A DNA stretch of 64,000 bases. Origin: Streptomyces fodineus. GTDB lineage: Bacteria; Actinomycetota; Actinomycetes; Streptomycetales; Streptomycetaceae. Each line of letters starts with the position of its first letter. Positions within the stretch are counted from its first letter, which is position 1. This document shows, one piece after another, positions 1-8,941 of the stretch. Under the pieces are notes generated by a model that saw only the letters and a program-made list of their open reading frames with translations, was not told the origin of the DNA and did no database searches. Made by a program: the position numbers and the translations under genes. Where the stretch lies: assembly GCF_001735805.1 (NCBI RefSeq), contig NZ_CP017248.1, forward strand, positions 2,542,001 through 2,606,000, read 5' to 3'.

Positions 1-7
1 TCACCGC

Positions 8-826
8 ATGGCTCATGCGACCGACAAGATCCCGACGCCCGAGCACGCGAGCAGGAAGACGCGCGACACCGCCCGTAGGTTGCGTCCGGCCGCGCTCGCG
101 TCGGCCGCCCTCGGTCTGGCGCTCACGCTGTCCGGCTGCGCCCAGGTGGACACCACCGCACCGAGCGCGGTGCGGGCCGGGGCGGCGCACGGGGCACCGG
201 CGAAGTTCGGGACCGCCGACTGCCGCGAGGCCAAGTGCATCGCCCTCACCTTCGACGCGGGGCCCAGCGAGAACTCGGCGCGGCTGCTCGACATCCTGAA
301 GCAGAAGAAGGTGCCGGCCACCTTCTTCCTGCTCGGCAAGAACCACATCGAGAAGTACCCGCAGCTGGTCAAGCGGATGGCCGCCGAGGGCCACGAGGTC
401 GCGAGCCACACCTGGGACCACAAGATCCTCACGCGGATCTCGGACGCGCAGATACGCGAGGAACTGAAGCGGCCAAACGACGCGATCGAGCGGCTCACCG
501 GGCACAAGCCGACACTGATGCGCCCGCCGCAGGGCCGTACGGACACCAATGTGCACAAGATCGCCAAGGAGCTGGGCCTGGCGGAGGTGCTGTGGAGCGT
601 GACCGCCAAGGACTACACGACCAACGACTCGGCGCTCATCACCAAGCGCGTCCTCGACCAGGCGTCCCGGGACGGGATCATCCTGCTGCACGACATCTAC
701 CCGGGCACCGTGCCCGCCGTACCCGGCATCATCGACGCCCTGAAGGCACGCGGATACGTCTTCGTGACGGTTCCTCAGCTGCTCGCGCCCGGCACGGCGG
801 AGCCGGGCAAGGTGTACCGTCCGTGA
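8..826 (+). CDS. Polysaccharide deacetylase (NodB/CE4) family lipoprotein
   Basis: A 272-residue exported protein with a basic N-terminus, a hydrophobic segment at about residues 28-43 and a lipobox LSGC ending at Cys44, so probably a lipid-anchored cell-surface protein. A NodB deacetylase domain follows: motif 1 at 81-86 (TFDAGP), motif 2 HTWDH with His134/His138, motif 3 RPPQG at 172-176 and a late LLHD. The family removes acetyl groups from peptidoglycan, chitin or xylan. In classical members motif 1 is TFDDGP; here the second, metal-binding Asp is Ala84, so metal use or activity may differ. The ATG lies 7 bases from the window edge, so the ribosome binding site is not visible and a more upstream start cannot be excluded. 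Confidence 0.85.
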   Translation: MAHATDKIPTPEHASRKTRDTARRLRPAALASAALGLALTLSGCAQVDTTAPSAVRAGAAHGAPAKFGTADCREAKCIALTFDAGPSENSARLLDILKQKKVPATFFLLGKNHIEKYPQLVKRMAAEGHEVASHTWDHKILTRISDAQIREELKRPNDAIERLTGHKPTLMRPPQGRTDTNVHKIAKELGLAEVLWSVTAKDYTTNDSALITKRVLDQASRDGIILLHDIYPGTVPAVPGIIDALKARGYVFVTVPQLLAPGTAEPGKVYRP

Positions 827-870
827 GAGGGATCCGTGGGTGAACGCGCAGGTGACCGGCGTTCATTGCC

Positions 871-876
871 TACGAT
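871..876 (+). promoter_or_regulatory. -10 hexamer of a probably leaderless transcript
   Basis: TACGAT ends 6 bases before the GTG of the SRPBCC gene. This spacing puts the transcription start at or near the start codon. No convincing -35 box or ribosome binding site is visible. Confidence 0.5.
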
Positions 877-882
877 CGTGCC

Positions 883-1323
883 GTGCCCACCTTCTCCTTC
901 ACACGTACGGCCCCGCTCGCCCTGGACGAGGCATGGCGCCGGCTCACGCAGTGGCCCCGCCACGCCGACGTGGTCCCGTTGACCCGGATCAGGGTGCTCA
1001 CGCCCCCGCCGACCCGGGAGGGCACGCGCTTGGTGGCCCGCTCCGGCATCGGGCCGTTCGCCTTCGACGACCTGATGGAGGTCACCGTCTGGCGCCCGCC
1101 GGCCGACGGCGAAGCCGGGCTGTGCCGTCTGGAGAAGCGCGGCCGGGTGGTCCTCGGCTGGGCGGAGATCGAGGTGCGGCCGGGGCCGGGCGGCCGTAGC
1201 CGGGTGGTGTGGCGCGAGGAGCTGCGGATCCGCTTCCTGCCCCGCGCCTTCGACGGCGTACTGCGCCGCACGGCACGTACGGTGTTCGGCCGCGCCGTGA
1301 ACCGGCTGCTCCGGCAGGGCTGA
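883..1323 (+). CDS. SRPBCC family protein
   Basis: A 146-residue protein with the START/Bet v1-like pattern: an N-terminal strand (PTFSFTRTAPLALDEAW), a central beta-rich part with many Arg/Val strands and a C-terminal amphipathic helix containing ARTVFGRAVNRLL. Such folds bind hydrophobic ligands or act as polyketide cyclase-like or stress proteins; the ligand cannot be read from sequence. The GTG start is chosen because a TACGAT -10 box sits 6 bases upstream and the reading frame matches the family N-terminus. It follows the deacetylase by 56 bases on the same strand but probably has its own promoter. Confidence 0.75.
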   Translation: MPTFSFTRTAPLALDEAWRRLTQWPRHADVVPLTRIRVLTPPPTREGTRLVARSGIGPFAFDDLMEVTVWRPPADGEAGLCRLEKRGRVVLGWAEIEVRPGPGGRSRVVWREELRIRFLPRAFDGVLRRTARTVFGRAVNRLLRQG

Positions 1324-1442
1324 GCGCCCGCAAAGGGCGCCGGGCCGTGTCCGTATGCGGCTCCGCAGCGCGGGCCCGACCAGCCAGGACAGTGCCGCGG
1401 AGGCAGACGCCGGCCGACCGCGCACGGCACCCCGTGGAGCGC

Positions 1443-2081
1443 TCAGTCCTTGCGCCCCGTCACCGCCACCGTCACACCGAGCCCGATCATGGTCAGCCCG
1501 CCGATCCCGCCGACGGCGGCAAGTCGCCGGGGCGAGCGGGCGAACCAGTCCCGGGCGGCCGAGGCCCCGAGCCCCCACAGGCTGTCGGAGGCCACCGCTA
1601 TGGCGTTGAAGACCAGGCCGAGCAGCAGCATCTGCACCGGCACATGGCCCTGCTCGCGGTCCACGAACTGGGGCAGGACGGCGGCGAAGAACACCATCGT
1701 CTTGGGGTTGGCCACGCCGACCGCGAAGCCCTCCCAGAGGGTGCGCATGCCGCCGTGGGCCGGCCCGGACTCCGTGAACGCCGCCCGCAGGGAGCCGCGC
1801 TGCCGCCAGGCCTTGATCCCGAGGTACACGAGGTAGGCGGCGCCGGCGAGCTTCAGCGCGGTGAAGACGAACACCGAGCGCTCCACGATCGAGCCGATGC
1901 CGAGCGCCACGGCCGCCACGAGCGCGTAGGCGCCGAGCGTGTTGCCGAGGACGGTGGTCAGCGCGGCGCGCCGCCCGTGCGCCAGGGCCCGCCCGACGAC
2001 GAAGAGCACGCTCGGGCCGGGGATCACGATCAGCAGGAGGGACAGCACGGCGAAGGCCGTCAACCGGTCGGTGGGCACCAT
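1443..2081 (-). CDS. LysE/RhtB family translocator
   Basis: A 212-residue integral membrane protein with about five or six hydrophobic segments and the family signature IPGPSVLFVVGRALAHG near the N-terminus. Members export amino acids or homoserine lactones; the substrate is not predictable. An in-frame start 12 codons upstream (position 2117) exists, but the ATG at 2081 gives the usual length and an MVPTDRL... N-terminus typical of the family. The C-terminus is conserved (GGLTMIGLGVTVAVTGRKD). It lies 90 bases downstream of xdhC on the same strand; a link to purine catabolism is not evident. Confidence 0.85.
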   Translation of the reverse strand: MVPTDRLTAFAVLSLLLIVIPGPSVLFVVGRALAHGRRAALTTVLGNTLGAYALVAAVALGIGSIVERSVFVFTALKLAGAAYLVYLGIKAWRQRGSLRAAFTESGPAHGGMRTLWEGFAVGVANPKTMVFFAAVLPQFVDREQGHVPVQMLLLGLVFNAIAVASDSLWGLGASAARDWFARSPRRLAAVGGIGGLTMIGLGVTVAVTGRKD

Positions 2082-2171
2082 GCCCTCATGCAATACGGGA
2101 GCCTCGGCGCCCGGCAATCCGTTTTCCCCGCGGGATCTCCCCGGACGCCGTGCGGGACGGCCGCAGGGAGA

Positions 2172-3323
2172 TCAGGCCACGGAGCCGATGAGATCCACAG
2201 GTGCCGGGTTCGCGTCACGGTGAATCGGCGTGTGCGCACCGGTCAGCGACACACCCGAGCCGCCCCGCCGGCCCGCCACGATCTCCGAGGCGATGGACAG
2301 GGCCGTCTCCTCGGGCGTACGGGCGCCGAGGTCGAGGCCGATCGGGGAGCGCAGGCGGGCGAGTTCGAGGTCGGTGACGCCGACCTCGCGCAGGCGCTTG
2401 TTGCGGTCCTCGTGGGTGCGGCGGGAGCCCATCGCGCCGACGTAGGCGACCGGCAGGCGCAGCGCAAGCTTCAGCAGGGGGACGTCGAACTTGGCGTCAT
2501 GGGTGAGGACGCACAGGACGGTACGGCCGTCGGTCTCCGTGCGCTCCAGGTACATGTGGGGCCACTCGACGACGATCTCGTCGGCGTCGGGGAAACGGGT
2601 CTTCGTGGCGAAGACGGGGCGCGCGTCGCACACGGTCACGTGGTAGCCGAGGAACTTGCCCATGCGGACCAGTGCGGACGCGAAGTCGATGGCACCGAAG
2701 ACGATCATGCGGGGGGCGGGGACGGAGGACTCGACGAGGAGGGTCAGCGGTTCGCCGCAACGCGAGCCCGACGCACCGATCCGCAGGGTGCCGGTCCGGC
2801 CGGCGTCCAGCATGGCGCGGGCCTCTTCGGCCGCGGTGCGGTCCAGCTCGGGGTGGCCCCCGAAACCGCCCTCGTACGAACCGTCGGAACGGACGAGGAC
2901 GGCACGACCCATCAGGTCCGCCGGGCCCTGAGTGATCCGCGCGACCGCCGCCGCCTCCCCACGGGCGGCGGCGGCCAGCGCGTCGGCGACCACCGGCCGG
3001 GCGGGACCGTCCGCCCGGACCGGTGTGACGAGGATGTCGATGATGCCGCCACAGGTCAGGCCGACGGCGAAGGCATCCTCGTCGCTGTACCCGAAGCGCT
3101 CCAGGACGCTCTCGCCGTCCTCGAGCGCCTGCCGGCACAGCTCGTACACGGCGCCCTCCACGCATCCGCCGGAGACCGAACCGATGGCCGTGCCCTCGCT
3201 GTCGACGGCGAGCGCGGCGCCGGGCTGGCGCGGTGCGCTGCCGCCGACGGCCACCACGGTGGCGACGGCGAAGTCACGTCCCTGCTCGACCCACCGGTTC
3301 AGCTCGTCGGCGATGTCCAGCAT
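2172..3323 (-). CDS. xdhC: XdhC/CoxI family molybdenum-hydroxylase maturation factor
   Basis: A 383-residue cytosolic protein. The N-terminal XdhC/CoxI domain (about 10-75) has VAVGGSAPRQPGAALAV and the conserved GGCVEGAVYE region, and the C-terminal part (about 200-345) is a Rossmann-type XdhC domain ending near LDLGARTPEETALSIASEI. XdhC proteins bind molybdopterin cofactor and insert it, sulfurated, into xanthine dehydrogenase. The ATG is preceded by AGGAGG at good spacing. The gene sits 48 bases downstream of the NCS2 permease and in line with the dehydrogenase subunits, so it is probably part of the same purine operon. Confidence 0.92.
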   Translation of the reverse strand: MLDIADELNRWVEQGRDFAVATVVAVGGSAPRQPGAALAVDSEGTAIGSVSGGCVEGAVYELCRQALEDGESVLERFGYSDEDAFAVGLTCGGIIDILVTPVRADGPARPVVADALAAAARGEAAAVARITQGPADLMGRAVLVRSDGSYEGGFGGHPELDRTAAEEARAMLDAGRTGTLRIGASGSRCGEPLTLLVESSVPAPRMIVFGAIDFASALVRMGKFLGYHVTVCDARPVFATKTRFPDADEIVVEWPHMYLERTETDGRTVLCVLTHDAKFDVPLLKLALRLPVAYVGAMGSRRTHEDRNKRLREVGVTDLELARLRSPIGLDLGARTPEETALSIASEIVAGRRGGSGVSLTGAHTPIHRDANPAPVDLIGSVA

Positions 3324-3371
3324 GTTCGGCCTCCTGGTCGGGTCATGGGGATGCGGGGAGGGCCGCGGGCG

Positions 3372-4838
3372 TCAGTGGACGCCCAGCAGGGCCCGGATGG
3401 GATGCAGGGAGAAGTAGACGAGGAAGAGCACCGTCAGGCCCCACATGAAGCCGCCGATCTCCCGCCACTTGCCCTGGGCGATCTTGATGACCACGTAGGC
3501 GATCACACCGGCGGCGACACCGGGGGTGATCGAGTAGGTGAACGGCATGATCACGACGGTCAGGAAGACCGGGATCGCCACGGAGCGGTCGGCCCAGTCC
3601 ACGTGACGGGCGTTCATCATCATCATCGCGCCGATGGTGACGAGGGCGGCCGAGGCCACCTCGCGCGGCACGATCGCGGTGATCGGGGTGAAGAAGAGGC
3701 ACAGGGCGAAGAACCCACCGGTGATCACCGATGACAGTCCGGTACGGGCGCCCTCACCGACGCCGGTCGCGGACTCGACGAACACGGACTGACCGGAGCC
3801 GCCCACGACACCGCCGACGACGCCGCCGGCACCGTCGATGAACAGCGCCTTGGACAGGCCCGGCATACGGCCCCGGGAGTCGGCGAGGTTGGCCTCGGTA
3901 CCGATGCCGATGATGGTGGCCATCGCGTCGAAGAAGCCGGCGAGCACCAGAGTGAAGACGATCATGGTGACCGTCATGTAGCCGACGTCGCCCAGGCCGC
4001 TGAAGGACACCTTGCCGATGAGCGAGAAGTCCGGCATGGACACGGCGCTGCCGTGCAGTGCGGGGCCCTCGCCGTTGGCCCAGCCCTTGTCGCCGACGAG
4101 GCCGAGCGCGTTGACGATCACCGCGAGAACGGTGCCGGTGACGATGCCGATGAGGATCGCGCCCGGAACGTTCCGGGACTGCAGCGCGAAGATCAGCAGG
4201 AGCGTGACCGCGAAGAGCAGGACGGGCCAGCCGGCGAGCTCACCGGCGTTGCCCAGGGTGACCGGGGTCGCGGTGCCGGCGTGCACGAACCCGGCCTTGA
4301 CCAGGCCGATGAAAGCGATGAACAGACCGATGCCCATGGTGATGCCGTGCTTGAGCGGCAGCGGGATCGCGTTCATGATCATCTCACGGAGGCCGGTGAC
4401 CACCAGAAGCATGATCACGGTGCCGTAGGCGATGCACATGCCCAGACCCTGAGCCCATGTCAGGGTCTTGGTTCCCATGACCAGACCGGCCAGCACCCCG
4501 GAGACGGAGAGTCCGGCGGCCATGGCGAGCGGCACCTTGCCGATCCAGCCCATGAGGAGGGTGGTGGCCGCCGCACCGAGGGCGGTGGCCGTGATGAGGG
4601 CTTTCTGGCTCAGCGAGTCGCCGGACCTGTCCGCGCCACTGAGGATCACGGGGTTGAGCAGAAGGATGTACGCCATCGCCATGAAGGTGGTGACGCCGCC
4701 GCGGACCTCGGTCGCGATGGAGGATCCTCGTTCGGATATGTGGAAGTACCGGTCGAGCCACGACCTGCCGGCCGGCGGACGCGAACCCGCGCCCGCGTCT
4801 TCGGCGGTGTTCGTGGGCTCCACAGACTGCTGGGTCAT
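3372..4838 (-). CDS. NCS2 family purine/xanthine permease
   Basis: A 488-residue transporter with about 12-14 hydrophobic segments. It resembles the AzgA-like adenine/guanine/hypoxanthine branch of NCS2: an early TTFMAMAYILLLNPVIL segment and a later GIGTEANLADSRGRMPGLSKALF stretch. It would import hypoxanthine, guanine or xanthine by proton symport. A TTG 15 bases upstream (4853) is in frame, but the ATG at 4838 is favoured because GGGAGA lies 7-8 bases before it. The 211-base gap to the Mo subunit gene upstream could hold a separate promoter, though all five purine genes point the same way. Confidence 0.92.
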   Translation of the reverse strand: MTQQSVEPTNTAEDAGAGSRPPAGRSWLDRYFHISERGSSIATEVRGGVTTFMAMAYILLLNPVILSGADRSGDSLSQKALITATALGAAATTLLMGWIGKVPLAMAAGLSVSGVLAGLVMGTKTLTWAQGLGMCIAYGTVIMLLVVTGLREMIMNAIPLPLKHGITMGIGLFIAFIGLVKAGFVHAGTATPVTLGNAGELAGWPVLLFAVTLLLIFALQSRNVPGAILIGIVTGTVLAVIVNALGLVGDKGWANGEGPALHGSAVSMPDFSLIGKVSFSGLGDVGYMTVTMIVFTLVLAGFFDAMATIIGIGTEANLADSRGRMPGLSKALFIDGAGGVVGGVVGGSGQSVFVESATGVGEGARTGLSSVITGGFFALCLFFTPITAIVPREVASAALVTIGAMMMMNARHVDWADRSVAIPVFLTVVIMPFTYSITPGVAAGVIAYVVIKIAQGKWREIGGFMWGLTVLFLVYFSLHPIRALLGVH

Positions 4839-5049
4839 GGGGCCATCTCCCAAGGTTCAAAGGGGCACCCGTACAACCGCCCTGACGGTCACGGGATTTG
4901 GGAATGGACGACCCGGGGGACGGCCCGAGACGAACAAATTTCCTGGTGCTTCGGGGACCGCGAGCGGTGCGGAACTCGAAGAGGGTTCCTCCGGACGGCG
5001 CGGCGGAGTGTGTGACGTTCCCTGCGCCGCCCGGAGAGCTGTGGGGTTG

Positions 5050-7434
5050 TTACGCGGTTCCCGTGAGGTGCTCGGGCCGCACCGGGGTGCGGTTGAGCTC
5101 CAGCCCGGTCGCGTTCCGGATGGCCGCGAGGACGGCCGGGGTGGACGACAGGGTCGGGGCTTCGCCGATGCCGCGCAGCCCGTACGGGGCGTGGTCGTCG
5201 GCGAGTTCGAGCACGTCGACCGGGATGGTCGGCGTGTCGAGAATCGTGGGGATCAGGTAGTCCGTGAAGGAGGGGTTCCTGACCTTGGCGGTCTTGGGAT
5301 CGACGATGATCTCCTCCATCACCGCCACGCCCAGGCCCTGGGTCGTACCGCCCTGGATCTGGCCGATGACGGAGAGCGGGTTGAGCGCCTTGCCGACGTC
5401 CTGGGCGCAGGCCAGCTCGATGACCTTGACCAGGCCGAGCTCGGTGTCGACCTCGACGACCGCGCGGTGCGCGGCGAAGGAGTACTGGACGTGGCCGTTG
5501 CCCTGGCCGGTGCGCAGGTCGAAGGCCTCGGTCGGCCGGTGCCGCCACTCCGCCTCGATCTCCACGGTCTCGCCCTCCAGGACGTCGACCAGGTCGCCGA
5601 GGACCTCGCCGCCGTCGGTGACGACCTTGCCGCCCTCCAGCAGGAGTTCGGCGGTGGCCCAGGCCGGGTGGTAGGAGCCGAACTTGCGCCGGCCGATCTC
5701 CAGGACCTTCTCGCGGACCAGCTCGCAGGCGTTCTTCACGGCGCCGCCGGTGACGTACGTCTGCCGGGAGGCCGAGGTCGAACCGGCGCTGCCCACCTGG
5801 GTGTCGGCCGGGTGGATGGTCACCTGGGTGACGCCGAGCTCGGTGCGGGCGATCTGCGCGTGGACGGTGACACCGCCCTGGCCGACCTCCGCCATCGCGG
5901 TGTGCACGGTGGCCACGGGCTCCCCGCCTATGACCTCCATGCGCACCTTGGCGGTGGAGTAGTCGTCGAAGCCCTCGGAGAAGCCGACGTTCTTGATGCC
6001 GACCGCGTAGCCGACACCGCGTACGACGCCTTCGCCGTGCGTGGTGTTGGACAGACCGCCGGGCAGCTGCCGCACGTCGGCGCCCTCACTGGACTCCCAC
6101 TGGCGCTCCGGCGGCAGCGGCATCGCCTTGATGCGGCGCAGCAGTTCGGCAACGGGCGCCGGGGAGTCGACCGGCTGCCCGGTCGGCATGATGGTGCCCT
6201 GCTCCATCGCGTTGAGCTGCCGGAACTCCACCGGGTCCATGCCCAGCTTCTGCGCCAGCCTGTCCATCTGCGCCTCGTAGGCGAAGCACGCCTGGACCGC
6301 GCCGAAGCCGCGCATGGCGCCGCAGGGCGGGTTGTTGGTGTAGAGGGCGATGGCCTCGATGTCGACGTCGTCGATCACGTACGGGCCGACCGACAGGGAG
6401 GAGGCGTTTCCCACGACCGCCGGGGAGGCGGAGGCGTAGGCGCCGCCGTCCAGGACGATCTTGCACTTCATGTGCGTGAGCTTGCCGTCCTTGGTGGCGC
6501 CGTGCTCGTAGTAGAGCTTCGCCGGGTGGCGGTGGACGTGCCCGAAGAAGGACTCGAACCGGTTGTAGACGATCTTGACGGGCTTGCCGGTGCGCAGCGC
6601 CAGCAGGCAGGCGTGGATCTGCATCGACAGGTCCTCGCGGCCGCCGAACGCGCCGCCGACGCCGGCCAGCGTCATGCGCACCTTGTCCTCGGGCAGGCCG
6701 AGGACGGGCGCGATCTGGCGCAGGTCGGAGTGGAGCCACTGGGTGGCGACGTAGAGGTGGACGCCGCCGTCCTCCTCGGGCACGGCGAGGCCGGACTCGG
6801 GACCGAGGAAGGCCTGGTCCTGCATGCCGAAGGTGTACTCGCCCTTGACGATGACATCGGCCCGCCGGGCGGCCTCGTCCGCGTTGCCGCGGATGATCGG
6901 CTGGCGGTGGACGATGTTCGGGTGCGGGACGTGCCCGGCGTGGTGGTCGTCGCGTCCCTCGTGGATCAGGATCGCGTCCGGCGCGGTGGCGGAGGCCTCG
7001 TCGGTGATGACGGGCAGCTCCTTGTACTCCACCTTGATCTTGGCGGCGGCGCGGCGGGCCGTCTCCGGGTGGTCGGCGGCGACGATCGCGACCGGCTCGC
7101 CGTGGTGGCGTACCTTGCCGTGCGCGAGGACCGGGGTGTCCTGGATCTCCAGGCCGTAGTTCTTCACCTCGGTGGGCAGGTCGTCGTACGTCAGGACCGC
7201 GTAGACACCCGGCGTGGCCAGGGCCTCGCCGGTGTCGATCGACACGATCTCGGCGTGCGCGACGGTGGAGCGCAGGATCTGGCCCCACAGCATGTCCTCG
7301 TGCCACATGTCGGACGAGTACGCGAACTCGCCGGTGACCTTGAGGGTGCCGTCCGGGCGGAGCGTGGACTCGCCGATGCCGCCCTTGGTCTGGGAACCCT
7401 GCGTGATCTTCGTAGGGGCGCCGTTGGTCGGCAT
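5050..7434 (-). CDS. Xanthine dehydrogenase, molybdopterin-binding subunit
   Basis: A 794-residue subunit containing the aldehyde oxidase/xanthine dehydrogenase a/b hammerhead (about 30-145) and the large Mo-pterin binding domain. Visible signatures are the GVGGAFGGRED loop, the CGAMRGFGA segment and, near the C-terminus, LRGIGEAPT, whose Glu is the likely catalytic base. It oxidises hypoxanthine/xanthine at the molybdenum centre together with the 2Fe-2S and FAD subunits. The ATG at 7434 has a strong GAGGAGGT sequence 7 bases upstream and starts 2 bases after the stop of the 2Fe-2S gene, so the two are co-transcribed. Subunit letters differ between species, so no symbol is given. Confidence 0.95.
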   Translation of the reverse strand: MPTNGAPTKITQGSQTKGGIGESTLRPDGTLKVTGEFAYSSDMWHEDMLWGQILRSTVAHAEIVSIDTGEALATPGVYAVLTYDDLPTEVKNYGLEIQDTPVLAHGKVRHHGEPVAIVAADHPETARRAAAKIKVEYKELPVITDEASATAPDAILIHEGRDDHHAGHVPHPNIVHRQPIIRGNADEAARRADVIVKGEYTFGMQDQAFLGPESGLAVPEEDGGVHLYVATQWLHSDLRQIAPVLGLPEDKVRMTLAGVGGAFGGREDLSMQIHACLLALRTGKPVKIVYNRFESFFGHVHRHPAKLYYEHGATKDGKLTHMKCKIVLDGGAYASASPAVVGNASSLSVGPYVIDDVDIEAIALYTNNPPCGAMRGFGAVQACFAYEAQMDRLAQKLGMDPVEFRQLNAMEQGTIMPTGQPVDSPAPVAELLRRIKAMPLPPERQWESSEGADVRQLPGGLSNTTHGEGVVRGVGYAVGIKNVGFSEGFDDYSTAKVRMEVIGGEPVATVHTAMAEVGQGGVTVHAQIARTELGVTQVTIHPADTQVGSAGSTSASRQTYVTGGAVKNACELVREKVLEIGRRKFGSYHPAWATAELLLEGGKVVTDGGEVLGDLVDVLEGETVEIEAEWRHRPTEAFDLRTGQGNGHVQYSFAAHRAVVEVDTELGLVKVIELACAQDVGKALNPLSVIGQIQGGTTQGLGVAVMEEIIVDPKTAKVRNPSFTDYLIPTILDTPTIPVDVLELADDHAPYGLRGIGEAPTLSSTPAVLAAIRNATGLELNRTPVRPEHLTGTA

Positions 7435-7436
7435 CG

Positions 7437-8048
7437 TCAGACCTCCTCGGACTGGCGAGCGGCCGCCAGACGGACCGCGTCCATGATCTTCTCGTAGCCC
7501 GTGCAGCGGCACAGGTTGCCCGACAGCGCCTCGCGGATGTCCGCGTCGGACGGGTTCGGGTTGCGCTCCAGCAGTTCGTCGGAAGCGACGAGCAGACCCG
7601 GGGTGCAGAAGCCGCACTGGACGGCGCCCGCGTCGATGAACGCCTGCTGGATCGGGGAGAGTTCGGTGCCCTCGCCGGTCTGCGAGTCGGTGCCCTTGGC
7701 CTGCCTCCCCCAGGCTTCGCCCGGGGGGACCCCCAGCCGGGCGTCCTGGAGGGTCGTACCGCAGGCGCCGGTGGCGCAGCCGCCGTGCTCCTCGCGCTGC
7801 TTGGCGTAGTCGGCGAGGCCCTCGACGGTCACCACGTCGCGGCCCTCGACCTGGCCGGCCGCGACCAGGCAGGAACAGACGGGCACGCCGTCCAGGCGCA
7901 CGGTGCAGGAGCCGCACTCGCCCTGCTCACAGGCGTTCTTGGAACCGGGCAGGCCGAGGCGCTCGCGCAGGACGTACAGCAGGGACTCGCCCTCCCAGAC
8001 GTCGTCGGCCTCCTGCGGACGTCCGTTGACGGTGAAGTTGACGCGCAT
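7437..8048 (-). CDS. Xanthine dehydrogenase, 2Fe-2S subunit
   Basis: A 203-residue two-cluster ferredoxin-type subunit. Cluster 1 ligands are Cys40, 45, 48 and 60; cluster 2 ligands are Cys145, 148, 180 and 182 (CGFC...CRC). It passes electrons from the Mo subunit to the FAD subunit. The start codon shares a base with the stop of the FAD subunit gene (TAATG), which indicates translational coupling. Unusually, about 38 residues (roughly 91-128) separate the two cluster domains, and residues 105-116 are encoded by a hairpin-forming repeat of Streptomyces type (7701-7736). Normal subunits are about 160-175 residues, so the linker appears to be an insertion. Confidence 0.95.
   Translation of the reverse strand: MRVNFTVNGRPQEADDVWEGESLLYVLRERLGLPGSKNACEQGECGSCTVRLDGVPVCSCLVAAGQVEGRDVVTVEGLADYAKQREEHGGCATGACGTTLQDARLGVPPGEAWGRQAKGTDSQTGEGTELSPIQQAFIDAGAVQCGFCTPGLLVASDELLERNPNPSDADIREALSGNLCRCTGYEKIMDAVRLAAARQSEEV
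7701..7736 (-). repeat. GC-rich palindromic repeat embedded in a coding sequence
   Basis: On the minus strand the element begins CTGGGGGTCCCCCCGGGCG and ends GGGGGAGGCAG. It can fold as GGC-TTC-GCC flanked by C5/G5 arms, or alternatively through the GGGGGTCCCCC palindrome. From memory, similar elements are scattered between genes in Streptomyces genomes. Here it is read in frame as LGVPPGEAWGRQ in the linker of the 2Fe-2S subunit. Confidence 0.65.
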
Positions 8049-8941
8049 TACGCAGCTCCCTCGGTGGTGCGGTGGTTGCCGCGGTACGACTCCCAGGTCC
8101 AGGTGAGCGTCCGGCGGGCCATCACGCCGACCGCGTGGCGGCGGTAGCTCGCGGTGCCCCGGACGTCGTCGATCGGGTTGCAGGCGGCCGAGCACAGGTC
8201 GGCGAACTGCTTGGCGACCGACGGGGTGATGATCTTTCCGTTGTCCCAGAAACCGCCGTCTTCGAGCGCCGCGTTCAAGAACTCCTCGGCGGCCTTGGCC
8301 CGCACGGGCGTGGGCGCGGCCGAGCCGATGCCGGTCCGGACCGTACGGGTCTCGGGGTGCAGCGCGAGGCCGAAGGCGCACACGGCGATGACCATGGCGT
8401 TGCGGGTGCCGACCTTCGAGTACTGCTGCGGGCCGTCCGCCTTCTTCACATGCACGGCGCGGATCAGCTCGTCGGGCTGGAGCGCGTTGCGCTTGACGCC
8501 CGTGTAGAACGCGTCGATCGGGATGAGGCGGGTGCCGCGGGCCGCCGACTCCACCTCGACCTCGGCGCCGGCCGCGAGGAGGGCGGGGTGGGCGTCACCG
8601 GCGGGCGAGGCCGTGCCGAGGTTGCCGCCGACGCCGCCGCGGTTGCGGATCTGCGGGGAGGCGACCGTGTGCGAGGCGAGCGCCAGGCCCGGCAGCTCGG
8701 CACGGAGGTTCTGCATGATGTGCGTGTACGGGACGGAGGCGCCCAGCCGTACGCTCTCCTCGCCGACCTCCCACTCGTAGAGGTCGCCGATGCGGTTGAG
8801 GTCCAGCAGGTACTCGGGCCGGCGGTGGTCGAAGTTGATCTCGACCATCACATCGGTGCCACCCGCAATCGGCACAGCGGTGGGGTGCTCGGCCTTCGCG
8901 GCGAGCGCCTCCTCCCAGCTGGCGGGGCGAAGGAAGTCCAT
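8048..8941 (-). CDS. Xanthine dehydrogenase, FAD-binding subunit
   Basis: A 297-residue FAD-binding subunit of the CoxM/xdh medium-chain type. PIAGGTDVMVEI (about 24-35) and the later RNRGGVGGNLGTASPAGD (about 97-114) are the pyrophosphate-binding motifs, followed by a CO dehydrogenase flavoprotein C-terminal domain. It accepts electrons from the 2Fe-2S subunit and passes them to NAD+ or another acceptor. It is the first gene of the dehydrogenase set (FAD, 2Fe-2S, Mo). The ATG is preceded only by a weak purine tract (GAAGAGAG). The divergent pucR-type regulator begins 342 bases away. Confidence 0.95.
   Translation of the reverse strand: MDFLRPASWEEALAAKAEHPTAVPIAGGTDVMVEINFDHRRPEYLLDLNRIGDLYEWEVGEESVRLGASVPYTHIMQNLRAELPGLALASHTVASPQIRNRGGVGGNLGTASPAGDAHPALLAAGAEVEVESAARGTRLIPIDAFYTGVKRNALQPDELIRAVHVKKADGPQQYSKVGTRNAMVIAVCAFGLALHPETRTVRTGIGSAAPTPVRAKAAEEFLNAALEDGGFWDNGKIITPSVAKQFADLCSAACNPIDDVRGTASYRRHAVGVMARRTLTWTWESYRGNHRTTEGAA

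Noticed and set aside
1209..3734. 841-codon open frame on the plus strand across lysE and xdhC
   Set aside because: It is antisense to well-supported genes, with no family-like sequence; it is rich in Gly/Arg/Ala/Asp as expected for the opposite frame of high-GC codons.
4468..7497. 1009-codon plus-strand frame opposite the xanthine dehydrogenase Mo subunit
   Set aside because: Shadow of a conserved gene: no start signal, no recognisable domain, and its codon bias mirrors the real gene.
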